52,170 nt of DNA, from positions 1 through 52,170 of the forward strand of contig JBHIDJ010000009.1 of the NCBI GenBank assembly GCA_046760105.1. Reading direction: 5' to 3'. Below are positions 41,787-51,323 of the stretch, in pieces; the first letter of the stretch is position 1; each line of letters begins with the position of its first letter. The notes below the pieces were generated by a model that was not told the DNA's origin, searched no databases, and saw only the letters and a program-made list of their open reading frames with translations. Made by a program: the position numbers and the translations under genes. The stretch is from JBHIDJ01 sp046760105 (lineage in GTDB: Bacteria > Pseudomonadota > Gammaproteobacteria > Acidiferrobacterales > SPGG2).

Positions 41787-44288
41787 TTACTCATTCGCGT
41801 CGGGCGGCCCCGGATTGTCCGTCTTTATACCTCGCACGGAAGAACGCGACGGTCGCTTCCGACTTCGACTCTTCTGCGAGACCGGTAAGCCCTTTTGCGG
41901 CGCAGGCCAGTTCCGAACATGGATATCGCGCTGTGGAAACGGGATCTCGACGCCGTGCTTGCGAAACGCCTTATCGATAGCAAAGTTGAGATCGCTTACT
42001 ACCTGTAAGCGATAGTCAATCTCATCGATGTGGCAGCGCAGTTCGAAATCAAGCGAGCTGTCCCCGAAGCCCAGAAAAAGAACATTCGGCTCCGGCGCGC
42101 TCCCGTCGGTGATGACCCGCGGGTGTTGACGGACCACTCCGAGTAGTAGGTCTCTGACCTTTTCGGTATCACTGCCGTAGGCCACGCCAACGGACACTTT
42201 CACACGTCCTCTTGCTTCGTAAAGCATCCAGTTGGTGACCTGATTTGAAATCAGATCCGAGTTTGGGACGATGACATCCGCGCGATCGAAGGTCTGGATC
42301 TGGGTAGACCGCATCCCAATATGCTTGACATAGCCTGCTGTGCTGCCCACTACAACCCAGTCACCGGTCTTGATCGGCCGCTCAAACAGCAAGATCAGAC
42401 CGGAGACGAAGTTGTTGACGATAGTTTGCAGCCCGAAGCCAATACCGACCGACAGCGCACCGGCGATGATCGCCAGATTAGTGAACTCAAAACCCGCCAC
42501 TGCGAGCGCCACGACAATGGCGATTACGACACCGACATAACCGGCGATCTTGAAGGTTGCTTCCCGGGCACCCCGCTCCATCCGCGTTTTGCCAATCCAA
42601 CGGCGTTTCAGGCGGCTGCGAATCCAGCCACTGAAGGCCAACAAGAAGGTCATGACAACCACCGCAAGCACAATGCGCGCCGGGTTGACATGCAGCGAAC
42701 CGACGGTAAAGCCGTCCGCTACGTAAGAATAGAGCCGCTGAAAGGTTGCTTGCGGCAACCCCCAAATGCGGAGGAGCGCCAAGGCGAATGCGGCCCATAG
42801 AAAAGTGGCCGTGATCACACGCATCGACACCAAGCCCGGAAAGTGGTCACCCGCCTTCAACGCCAGTGTCTGCCGCAAACGGCGGTGCCAGGAATGATGC
42901 CCCTTGTCCAAACCATCAAAAAGTTCGCGGAACAACCGACGAGCAAGCATTAGAACCCCAAGCGCAATCAAGCTACCGACAACGTCACGCAACCCCCAGA
43001 CGGAAAGATTGCGATAGCCCAGCAGTTCGGCCAGCAGTGCGGTCAAAAGCACAAGCAAAAGACCGGCTCGTAGCCACAGCGTTTTAGCCAGGCCGGGTAT
43101 ACGCCCGAGCAACCATAGCGCCCACGTGAGGTTCACGAAGAAAACAACGGCGAACACGCTTCGAGCCAGCAGTAAAGCCGGTTCGGGTAGCCTTTGAGCC
43201 AACAGCGTGGCAAACAACAGGTAGCCGAGGAAAACGAGCAATAGAAAAACCTTCAGGCGTGTTGCCAATGCCGTGCCGATGTTTTTCGGCACCGGCAAAA
43301 ACGGTTCCGCTGGTGCGAAGGGCGACAGGAACAGGTGGATTGTCGTGGCCGCGAGGAAGTACGGCGGCAGGCCATAGGCGATGAGTCTGCCGAAAGGAAT
43401 GGGATCCATCTGCCGGGTGGCGACGAAAAAGAACACGGCGGCCGCCAAGCTGAACAGCAGGTGCGGTGCATAGTGCGCAAACGCCGTCACAACGGATTGG
43501 CCCAGATAGCTTGAAAGATTCTTATGCCAGCGATGACGCAGGGTCCAGTCATGTAGCTGATGTCGCAGAAGGCCGCCTATTGCTAGCGCAACAACAAGGA
43601 CGAGAGCAAGAATGCTCAGCGCTGGGGCTGAAAGCCTTCTTAGAACACTATGCTGCTGCACAAACGATCGACTTTCGCTCACCCACGCAGCAGGCCGAAG
43701 TCTTTCATCCTTGAGTAGGGCGAAAAACGTGGGACCACGGGCAAACAGTCGCTGCGCCAAGAGTTGCTCCTGCAGTTTGATGATCTGGGGTCGCATTCTT
43801 TCGATGCGCAGAAGTAGCACGCGGCAGCGATTGAGGCGGTTCTCCTGTTCGGTCTTCTCCTTGTTCAACGCCTCGCGTTTTTTGGTAACCTCGGCTGGCT
43901 CTTCGGCAGCCGGCACACCGAGGCTGACCAGATCTTTATTAATCTTCTCCAGCGCTCTCTCACCGGTCGGCACGCACTGGCGCCCGACGTCCTTTATCGA
44001 CCTGACGAGCTTTAGCCATTCGACCAGCGCATATTCGTCGTACCCGCCAGCCGGGGTGAGGGGCACGCGTTCAAGGGCGCGCTCGATCCGATCAAGCTCC
44101 TTGGCAAGCGGTCCCAGCTCTATTTCCTTACTCTCTAGCTGCGCCCACAGCGGTGCACCGTAGAGAAGGACGAGCCCTAGCAGGACAACGTAGCCGATCC
44201 GTCGCAAACGCACGATGTGTTTCAATGGATTTAGTGGCAACGACTGTTTCAAGCGCACTGTTGCGATTTCCAAGGCCCTTACCGACAA
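41787..44288 (-). CDS. MscS-family mechanosensitive channel (large, MscK-like)
   Basis: An 833-residue membrane protein. It has an N-terminal signal or anchor helix (about 29-48), a coiled periplasmic region (about 60-190), several helices (about 220-560) and a C-terminal MscS domain. The pore-lining helix region contains AIIAGALSVGIGFGLQTIVN, with FVSG next. These channels release osmolytes on hypo-osmotic shock. The longest frame starts with TTG; a GTG at 44258 is an alternative. Its 3' end touches the epimerase fragment. Confidence 0.88.
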   Translation of the reverse strand: MSVRALEIATVRLKQSLPLNPLKHIVRLRRIGYVVLLGLVLLYGAPLWAQLESKEIELGPLAKELDRIERALERVPLTPAGGYDEYALVEWLKLVRSIKDVGRQCVPTGERALEKINKDLVSLGVPAAEEPAEVTKKREALNKEKTEQENRLNRCRVLLLRIERMRPQIIKLQEQLLAQRLFARGPTFFALLKDERLRPAAWVSESRSFVQQHSVLRRLSAPALSILALVLVVALAIGGLLRHQLHDWTLRHRWHKNLSSYLGQSVVTAFAHYAPHLLFSLAAAVFFFVATRQMDPIPFGRLIAYGLPPYFLAATTIHLFLSPFAPAEPFLPVPKNIGTALATRLKVFLLLVFLGYLLFATLLAQRLPEPALLLARSVFAVVFFVNLTWALWLLGRIPGLAKTLWLRAGLLLVLLTALLAELLGYRNLSVWGLRDVVGSLIALGVLMLARRLFRELFDGLDKGHHSWHRRLRQTLALKAGDHFPGLVSMRVITATFLWAAFALALLRIWGLPQATFQRLYSYVADGFTVGSLHVNPARIVLAVVVMTFLLAFSGWIRSRLKRRWIGKTRMERGAREATFKIAGYVGVVIAIVVALAVAGFEFTNLAIIAGALSVGIGFGLQTIVNNFVSGLILLFERPIKTGDWVVVGSTAGYVKHIGMRSTQIQTFDRADVIVPNSDLISNQVTNWMLYEARGRVKVSVGVAYGSDTEKVRDLLLGVVRQHPRVITDGSAPEPNVLFLGFGDSSLDFELRCHIDEIDYRLQVVSDLNFAIDKAFRKHGVEIPFPQRDIHVRNWPAPQKGLPVSQKSRSRKRPSRSSVRGIKTDNPGPPDANE

Positions 44289-44484
44289 CCGGTCTTAGGG
44301 ACCGCGCTAGGGTAGTAGAAAGCGGGTGGTACCTACAAGGGAAAAACAAACACGCGGTCGATATCGAGCATTATGCAGCCACACGACACGGATACAACAA
44401 CAAAACAGGTCACGCCTGTGGCCCCCACCTGCTTGGATCTTGTATCTTCTCGCTTGTACCTGACCCTTGGGTCCTGGTCCTGCT

Positions 44485-45291
44485 ATGGCGTGGTGGGGGA
44501 AAATCATTGGTGGCGCTTTTGGCTTCATGCTCGGCGGGCCACTGGGCGCCGCGCTCGGCGCCGCACTGGGTCATCAGGTTGACGCCGCCTTAGGTGACCG
44601 CCCCGGCGTACGTTACCGCATCGGCGACCAGGAGAGGGTGCAGGCTGCTTTTTTCACCGCCACCTTTTCCATCATGGGTCACGTTGCCAAGGCAGATGGG
44701 CGCGTATCCGAGCACGAGATCTCCATGGCCGAAGCCGTCATGACACAGATGGGGCTTTCGCCGGATCAGCGCACGGCAGCGATTAACCTCTTTAATGAAG
44801 GCAAGCAACCCGACTTTCCCTTAAACGATGTGCTCGATCAGTTTCGGCGTGAATGTCACCACCGCCACACCTTGATGCAAATGTTCCTCGAGATCCAACT
44901 GCAAGCTGCGTTTGCCGACCGGCGACTAGAGCCCGACGAGAGTAGAGTTGTGCTTCATATCTTTGAGCGCCTCGGCTTTTCGCGCCAGGAGTTCGAGTAT
45001 CTGATCGGCACGATCCGCGGTGCGCAGCATTATCACGACTATTACGCGGGCGCCGAGCGGGCGGCACCGAAACCTTCGCTAGCCGATGCGTATGCGGTGC
45101 TCGGTGTACCGCACGAGGCGAACGACGACGAAATCAAAAAGGCCTACCGGCGGCTCATGAGTCAACATCACCCCGATAAGCTCGTGGCTAAGGGGCTTCC
45201 TGAAGAGATGATGGCATTGGCCAAGGAAAAGGTGCAGGAGATCAACCGCGCCTACGATCAGATCCGTGAGACACGGCGCCGACTTCATTGA
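44485..45291 (+). CDS. djlA: DjlA-type membrane J-domain co-chaperone
   Basis: A 268-residue protein. The N-terminal Gly-rich membrane segment is WWGKIIGGAFGFMLGGPLGA, a TerB-like domain fills about 60-190, and the C-terminal J domain carries the HPD motif (SQHHPDKL). DjlA stimulates DnaK at the inner membrane. The ATG at 44485 begins the standard MAWWGK. It is divergent from the channel gene. Confidence 0.92.
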   Translation: MAWWGKIIGGAFGFMLGGPLGAALGAALGHQVDAALGDRPGVRYRIGDQERVQAAFFTATFSIMGHVAKADGRVSEHEISMAEAVMTQMGLSPDQRTAAINLFNEGKQPDFPLNDVLDQFRRECHHRHTLMQMFLEIQLQAAFADRRLEPDESRVVLHIFERLGFSRQEFEYLIGTIRGAQHYHDYYAGAERAAPKPSLADAYAVLGVPHEANDDEIKKAYRRLMSQHHPDKLVAKGLPEEMMALAKEKVQEINRAYDQIRETRRRLH

Positions 45292-45480
45292 GGCGAGACC
45301 TCTGTCTGGCCGTCCGGGTGACGATACGCGATGTCTGTCATCGCGATCTAGTTCTTACTTCGCAGATTAACTATAGATCACGAATCGAGGTTTGCCCGGG
45401 GTGAAGCATATTCCCGGTGTGCGTATCACTGACACCTACGATGAGAAGTCAAAAATTTCGAAGAGCTTTGTTGCGTAAGC

Positions 45481-46569
45481 TTAGTCTGAGTCAAACGTGA
45501 TGACGCTGCGGGCTATTTCACCACGCTTCATTTCCTCAAAGGCCTCGTTTATCTGCTCGAGTTCTATGCGGCGCGAGATCATGTCATCCAGTTTGAGCTT
45601 GCCATCGAGATAGAATTCGACGAAGCGCGGCATGTCTACACGAAAGTGATTGGAGCCCATGTTGCACCCCTGCAGCCGCTTATCCTTCAAGAGGTCGGCA
45701 GCGTCGACTTCGATGGTTTGGCCTTCGGGCACCATGCCGATGATAGTGGCCACACCCGAAGTGCGCAGCATGCGAAACGCCTGTTCCGAGGTTTGCTTGA
45801 GCCCCAGTGCCTCGAACGCGTATTCGACACCACCATTGGTCAATTCCCTGACCGCTTCCACCGGATCGCAATCCGCGGCGTTAACGGCGTCGGTGGCGCC
45901 GAAATGTTTGGCAAGCTCGAGTTTGGGTGCCTTCACATCAACTGCAATGATGCGACCGGCACCGGCGATGGCGGCACCATTGATGGCGGATAGTCCCACG
46001 CCGCCGCAGCCGATGATGGCCACCGTACTGCCCACTTGCACGTCGGCGGTGTGAATGACGGCACCGAAGCCTGTGGTCACGCCGCAGCCGATTAAGGCGG
46101 CGCGATCTAGCGGCATATCGTCACGAATCTTGACCAGCGCATGCTCATGGATAAGCATCTGCTCGGCAAACGACGAGAGGTTATAGAATTGATGCATCTC
46201 CTTGCCGTCCTGAGTAAGGCGCGGGGGCTCATTCGCGCCCCGGCCTGTCTCGGGATTCTCACAACTGAACGGTCGCCCGGTGGTGCAAAACTCGCAATGA
46301 CCGCAAAACACCGACATGCACGTGATTACATGATCGCCGGGCGACACATAACGAACCTCCGAGCCTACCTTTTCAACCACGCCTGCCGATTCGTGCCCGA
46401 GGACGACGGGCATCGGCGCTGAGTACAGACCCTCGATGAAGTGCAAATCACTATGACACACACCCATCGCGGCGGTGCGGATAAGCACTTCGTGCGAACG
46501 GGGATTGGCGATTTGTACTTCTTCTATGGTGAGCGGCCTACCGACACCACGTAGTACAGCGGCCTTCAT
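45481..46569 (-). CDS. Zinc-dependent alcohol dehydrogenase (class III-like), second copy
   Basis: A 362-residue medium-chain dehydrogenase with catalytic zinc motifs CHSDLH and GHESAGVV, structural loop CGHCEFC with a fourth Cys, and GCGGVG for NAD. It resembles the enzyme at 51-1130 over its length, so the two are distant paralogues. It ends the betaine-transport side of the window and lies 50 bases downstream of the permease gene on the same strand. It may act on betaine aldehyde-like or formaldehyde-type substrates, but nothing proves this. Confidence 0.9.
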   Translation of the reverse strand: MKAAVLRGVGRPLTIEEVQIANPRSHEVLIRTAAMGVCHSDLHFIEGLYSAPMPVVLGHESAGVVEKVGSEVRYVSPGDHVITCMSVFCGHCEFCTTGRPFSCENPETGRGANEPPRLTQDGKEMHQFYNLSSFAEQMLIHEHALVKIRDDMPLDRAALIGCGVTTGFGAVIHTADVQVGSTVAIIGCGGVGLSAINGAAIAGAGRIIAVDVKAPKLELAKHFGATDAVNAADCDPVEAVRELTNGGVEYAFEALGLKQTSEQAFRMLRTSGVATIIGMVPEGQTIEVDAADLLKDKRLQGCNMGSNHFRVDMPRFVEFYLDGKLKLDDMISRRIELEQINEAFEEMKRGEIARSVITFDSD

Positions 46570-46619
46570 GTTTTGCCCCTCGGCTTGTGTTAACCACGTT
46601 TTAGCCTGTCAACAGCACC

Positions 46620-48731
46620 TCAGGCAAGGCCCAGCGCTGCCTTTTTCTGCGTACTCCAGGCCTGGATAATGCGGTCAGCGATCATCGCGATCAGCGCCAT
46701 CCCGAGGCCGGCGATCACGCCCAGGCCGAAGTCTGCGTCTGTAAGCGCGATGTACACGGATTGCCCTAGCCCCTTGGTACCGACCAGCGCCGCGATAACA
46801 AGCATTGCCAGAGCAAACATGATCGTCTGGTTGAGCCCCAGCATGATCTCGGGCATCGCGAACGGCAGTTTGACTTGCCAGAGTATCTGCCTGCGCGTAC
46901 ACCCCATCGATTGCGCCGCCTCTATGATATCGGGCGGCACGTGTCTGAGGCCGTGTTCGGTATAGCGGATAGACGGCACGATAGCGTAGGCGATGATGGC
47001 GAGAAATGCCGTAAACTCCCCAACCTGAAAAAACATCAATACCGGGATAAGAAAGACAAACAGCGGCATGGTCTGCAGCGTGTCATTGATAGGCCTGAGA
47101 AATGCCGACACGCGGTCGTTATTCGATGCCCACATACCCAGCAATCCGCCAGCGACGAACGAGGTGAGCACTGCCGCGCCGCACAGGTAGACGGAGCGCA
47201 TCGCCTGAGGCCATACACCCGTGAACAGCATGAACAGAAGGCCCCCGAGGCTGAACAGCGCGATGCGCCAACCGCCGACCTGCCATGCGACCACCGTCAC
47301 AATCAGAATAAAGACCGGCCACGGGGTGCCGGCGGTCCCAAAGTAGAACATGCCGCCGGTAAGCACAACGCCGACGCCGGCGCGCCAGCTCCAGACCCGG
47401 CCTGCCACAATGGCAAGGACCGCTATGAGGGCCGCATAGCCTAGAATGATCGGCCGCGTCAGGTCAAAGCCCCATGAAAACGGGGTCACGGCAGACTCCA
47501 GTCCGATCCTCAGCGGCAGGAGGAAGTAGAACAGCACCGTCTTTTTGATCGCGTCGGTGACATGCGAGTAATTCGCGGTGACGTAAGTGAGTGCATCATT
47601 GATGGGCTCGGCCGGATAGAAAACCCATTGTTCGGGATAGGTGCGCAGACCGGGCATGATCTCCGCCAGCCCGACGAACAAAACGACCGCCATCAGGGCA
47701 AACCCCAAGTGGCGGTAGCGGTACCAGATGGACCCACTGGTCGCGCGTAATAAACGTTGTCGGTCTGTAAAGCCGCGGGTAATGCGATCCATTACCATAG
47801 CGATAAGGGCGATAACCACCCCCGCCAGCAGGGCCTGTCCAAACTGCGCCCGGCGCATGGTACTCAGCACTTCCCATCCGATATCGGCCGAACTGCCGAT
47901 GATGGCGGCAATGATTACCATGCTAAGCGCGGCCATGGTGGTCTGATTGACCCCGATCATGATAGTGGGCAACGCGGTTGGGATCTGCACCCACCACAAG
48001 AGCTGACGTTTGGTGGCCCCCGACATCTGGCCTGATTCGACAATGTCGGTGGGAACCCGCCGTAGCCCCAAAATTACGTTGCGCACCATCGGCGGACTGG
48101 CATAGATGGCGCTGGCGATCAGGCCGATCACGAGGCCGAAACCAAACAGCAGCAGGATCGGGATGAGGTATGCAAAAGTGGGCACCGTCTGCATCAGGTC
48201 GAGCGTCGGCTGTACGATGCGGTCTACTCGCCGCGATTTGAATGCCCAGACTCCGAGAATAAGGCCGAGACCCACTGCCATCGGCACCGACACAAAAACC
48301 AGCACCAGCGTGTTCATGCTCTCGTCCCAGTAGCCGACGATTACCATGTAGAGGAGAGCGGCGCCGGTAAAGGTGGCGAGCCGCCAGCCGCTGGCGACGA
48401 AGGCGAGCGTTGAGAATGCCGCTATCGTGGCCGGCCAAGGCAACCAGTGCAGCAGGCCCTGTACCCATGTCATCGGCCAGGTAAGTAACCAAGTAATCGC
48501 CTGGAACAGCCAGCGGAAGTTGTCCACGAACCACCCCATGAAGGTGTTTAGCCATTGGTAAAGGGGGATGGTGTGACTCCCGGGATACTCGGCTAACCAG
48601 GGCAGCTCGTGGCGGAACACGAAACACAACACAACCAAAACCGCGACCGCGATCCACCCGGTCAGTTGCGGGTCGAGCTGGCGTCGGGGTTTTTGCGATG
48701 CACCGGCGCCTGCCAGATCAGCTGCCGTCAC
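46620..48731 (-). CDS. proW: Betaine/proline ABC transporter permease, tandem fused
   Basis: A 703-residue permease containing two complete ProW-like transport domains. The first has a coupling region with LGLRRVPTDIVESGQMSGAT; the second has EHGLRHVPPDIIEAAQSMGC. Both halves end in matching ALSMVIIAA-/ALAMLVIAA-type helices. Most ProW proteins have one such domain and act as dimers, so one chain may form the whole pore. It overlaps the ATPase gene by 4 bases. Confidence 0.9.
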   Translation of the reverse strand: MTAADLAGAGASQKPRRQLDPQLTGWIAVAVLVVLCFVFRHELPWLAEYPGSHTIPLYQWLNTFMGWFVDNFRWLFQAITWLLTWPMTWVQGLLHWLPWPATIAAFSTLAFVASGWRLATFTGAALLYMVIVGYWDESMNTLVLVFVSVPMAVGLGLILGVWAFKSRRVDRIVQPTLDLMQTVPTFAYLIPILLLFGFGLVIGLIASAIYASPPMVRNVILGLRRVPTDIVESGQMSGATKRQLLWWVQIPTALPTIMIGVNQTTMAALSMVIIAAIIGSSADIGWEVLSTMRRAQFGQALLAGVVIALIAMVMDRITRGFTDRQRLLRATSGSIWYRYRHLGFALMAVVLFVGLAEIMPGLRTYPEQWVFYPAEPINDALTYVTANYSHVTDAIKKTVLFYFLLPLRIGLESAVTPFSWGFDLTRPIILGYAALIAVLAIVAGRVWSWRAGVGVVLTGGMFYFGTAGTPWPVFILIVTVVAWQVGGWRIALFSLGGLLFMLFTGVWPQAMRSVYLCGAAVLTSFVAGGLLGMWASNNDRVSAFLRPINDTLQTMPLFVFLIPVLMFFQVGEFTAFLAIIAYAIVPSIRYTEHGLRHVPPDIIEAAQSMGCTRRQILWQVKLPFAMPEIMLGLNQTIMFALAMLVIAALVGTKGLGQSVYIALTDADFGLGVIAGLGMALIAMIADRIIQAWSTQKKAALGLA

Positions 48732-49822
48732 GGATTCTCTTCGGCGCTGCTGGCTAGCGCTTTTACAACGCCTTGTGGGGTCACCCGCCCTAATAGACGG
48801 CCGCTATCGTCGGCAACGGCGATACCCTGCTCGTGTCCCGCAAAACAGGGCAGGAGGTCTTCGAGTGACATGGTGGACGGCACGGCATTCGAAGGGGCAG
48901 CCCCGTCGTTTACGACCGGTTCCACGATGTCGCCTACGGTAATGACCTTGACCCGGGGCACGTCACGGGTGAACTCGGCGACATACTCGCTCCCCGGGTG
49001 CATAACGACCTCGGCCGGCGTGCCGATCTGGACCACCCAGCCGTCTTTCATGATCGCGATGCGATCGGCGAGCCGCAACGCTTCCAGAAAATCGTGGGTA
49101 ATAAACACGATCGTCTTACGCAGTAACCGCTGTAAACGCAGAAACTCATCCTGCATCTGCCGTCTGATAAGCGGGTCAAGCGCGCTGAAGGGCTCATCCA
49201 GAAACCAGATTTCCGGTTCGACCGCCAGGCTGCGCGCGATTCCCACCCGCTGCTGCTGGCCGCCCGACAGTTCCCGCGGGAAACTGTCTTCGCGGCCCTC
49301 AAGACCGACCAGCTTGATCACCTTGGCGGCCCGCTTTTCGCGTTCGGCGCGGGGGATTCCCTGGACCTTGAGGGGAAAGGCCACGTTCTCCAGTACTGTC
49401 TGGTGTGGCAGGAGGCCGAAGTTCTGGAACACCATGCCCATTTTGTGGCGGCGCATCTCGATCAATTCACGCTCCGACACCGTGAGCAGGTCTTCCCCGT
49501 CCAGCAAAACCTCACCGGCGGTGGGCTCCACCAGGCGCGACAGGCACCGCACCATGGTTGACTTGCCGGAACCGGAAAGCCCCATGATGACGAATATCTC
49601 GCCCAGACGGGCGTCGAAGCTGACGTTGCAGGCTGCCGCGATGTGACCCGACGACACAATGCGATCCATCAGTGCGGCCGCGTCATCGACGGCGCCATTT
49701 CCCGCCGTGAAAAACTGCGCCGGATCGTATCCGTATACCTTCCAGATATTGCGACAGGAGATCTTGGGCTCTCCCGCTTCAGCTCCTGGTGGTTCGGACA
49801 GAGAATCGAGGGCGTCGGTCAC
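48728..49822 (-). CDS. proV: Betaine/proline ABC transporter ATPase
   Basis: A 364-residue ATPase. Walker A GLSGSGKST is near residue 81, the signature is LSGGQQQRVGIARSLA, and Walker B is IWFLDEPFSALDP. A single C-terminal CBS-like region follows (about 300-360). ProV enzymes use CBS domains to sense ionic strength; here only one is clear. The first 60 residues carry the GYDPAQF segment typical of ProV/OpuAA. It is followed directly by the permease gene. Confidence 0.92.
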   Translation of the reverse strand: MTDALDSLSEPPGAEAGEPKISCRNIWKVYGYDPAQFFTAGNGAVDDAAALMDRIVSSGHIAAACNVSFDARLGEIFVIMGLSGSGKSTMVRCLSRLVEPTAGEVLLDGEDLLTVSERELIEMRRHKMGMVFQNFGLLPHQTVLENVAFPLKVQGIPRAEREKRAAKVIKLVGLEGREDSFPRELSGGQQQRVGIARSLAVEPEIWFLDEPFSALDPLIRRQMQDEFLRLQRLLRKTIVFITHDFLEALRLADRIAIMKDGWVVQIGTPAEVVMHPGSEYVAEFTRDVPRVKVITVGDIVEPVVNDGAAPSNAVPSTMSLEDLLPCFAGHEQGIAVADDSGRLLGRVTPQGVVKALASSAEENP

Positions 49823-49945
49823 TGAATGGATGTGTAGCGATTAGTCGTTGGAGAGTCGCACCTGACGATGACGCTACCAGCGTCCTGTGACGCGAAATGA
49901 CAGTGAACAGGGGCCGAGGACACCCCCGGCCCCGTGGTACCACAT

Positions 49946-50926
49946 CTACATCTTGGCGGCCTCGACCCAGGGCTTCCAGCGTGCTTCGTTCTTGTTGATC
50001 CATTCGTTAACCACGGCCGTGATATCCTTTCCTTCCTGGTCGATGGCATTCATCATTGGTATCTGGTCCGCGTTGCGCAGCTTATAGGCCTTAAGAAACT
50101 TGTAGGCGGCCGGCCATTTGTCCTGCATGCCCTTCCACGCCATCTTCTTGATGTAGCCGCGCTCCCAGTCGCAGTCATAGGTGTCGTTTGGGTTGATACC
50201 GACTTTCGCATCGTCGTAGCAGCCCGCTTGGTATGGCGGCAGCTTCACCACCTTGAGATCGACCACGGCATGCAACCAATGCGGCTCCCAGAACTGGACG
50301 ACCAGCGGGGCCTTGCGCGCCGCGGCGCCCTTGATCTCGGCGACCAGTGCGCCTTCGCTTCCGGCCGGCACCGAGGTATAAGGCAGCCCCAGCGCTTTAA
50401 TGCGCTTGACGTTGCTGGTGCCCCAGTCGGCGGGATAATCAAGGAACCGGCCCTTTGGAAAGGTCTCGGCGCTCCCCAACACCTTCGCGCAATCTTTCAA
50501 CGCCTTCCAGTCGGGAAGACCCGGACACTTCTCCTTGGCATATGAGTTGTAGAACCACGTCTCCACCGGCACGAGCCCGAGGTCGCCGAGCTCTTCGACC
50601 TTCCCGGAAGCCATCGCTTTTGCATAGTGTTCGCCGATGTTTGAGCTCCAGAGTTCAAGCGTGGCCGTGACCTCGTTATCCCGGATTGCCACCAACTGCG
50701 GATAATACCCCGCTGACACGTACTCGACGTTGTAACCCATCTTCTTGAGTAACTCGCCCGCGATGCGAGTCGTAATATGCTGGCCAGTCCATTCGTTGAT
50801 CGCCAGCTTGATCGGCTCACCGGATTCTGGCACGCTGCCGGCGCCTGCAGGTGGCGCGATGCCGAACGCCGCGAGAAGCACCAACCCGACCAGTCCCAAG
50901 GTGATTTTCTTTAGCATGCGATACAT
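49946..50926 (-). CDS. proX: Betaine/proline substrate-binding protein
   Basis: A 326-residue periplasmic binding protein of the OpuAC/ProX family. A signal peptide ends near AGAG (residue 30). Ligand-binding aromatic residues are likely in INEWTGQ, SAGYYPQ, ETWFYNSY, YPADWGT and FWEPHWLH. The many Trp residues suit a quaternary ammonium cage such as for glycine betaine. It is the first gene of the operon, 124 bases before the ATPase gene. A second ATG three codons in is an alternative start. Confidence 0.9.
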   Translation of the reverse strand: MYRMLKKITLGLVGLVLLAAFGIAPPAGAGSVPESGEPIKLAINEWTGQHITTRIAGELLKKMGYNVEYVSAGYYPQLVAIRDNEVTATLELWSSNIGEHYAKAMASGKVEELGDLGLVPVETWFYNSYAKEKCPGLPDWKALKDCAKVLGSAETFPKGRFLDYPADWGTSNVKRIKALGLPYTSVPAGSEGALVAEIKGAAARKAPLVVQFWEPHWLHAVVDLKVVKLPPYQAGCYDDAKVGINPNDTYDCDWERGYIKKMAWKGMQDKWPAAYKFLKAYKLRNADQIPMMNAIDQEGKDITAVVNEWINKNEARWKPWVEAAKM

Positions 50927-51323
50927 GACAATCTCCTCCGCGCAATCCGCTAATTATAATGTGTGGTTAAAGTCGCTACCGGGGCTTTGCGGCCCCGCGT
51001 GGGCTTGTTGCGAAGGGGCCCAAGGCCGCCGTTGACCCCCCCGCGAAGAAATATAGACACGCTCGCGGAACGATCTACCCCGCCAGAATTGGATAATATC
51101 ATCCTCCTCCAGTGCCCGCACTCGGTTTCCAGACCCAGCTCGCCCGTCCACGCTGTGCGCGAGACCGGAACGCACTGTTCACCCATAACGGCCGTTGAGC
51201 CAAAAATTTGGCGTGCGCCGCCTTGTATATTCCGCCCTTCCAGGAGTGGAGGCGAGCCACGGGAACATGCAGCACAAAAGACCTGTTAGGATCCGTCCAT
51301 CATGTGACGCGCCTGTTTGCTGG
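50927..51323. other. Gap between binding protein and EamA transporter
   Basis: No supportable gene. A short hairpin CGGGGC-TTTGCG-GCCCCG lies near 50980-50997 without a T-run. The rest shows nothing I recognise; promoter boxes for the transporter operon must lie here but are not clear. Confidence 0.4.

Noticed and set aside
42880..42900. A sigma-54-like pattern TGGCACCGCCGTTTGC on the minus strand
   Set aside because: The GG to GC spacing is 11, not 10, and it lies inside the MscS-type gene.
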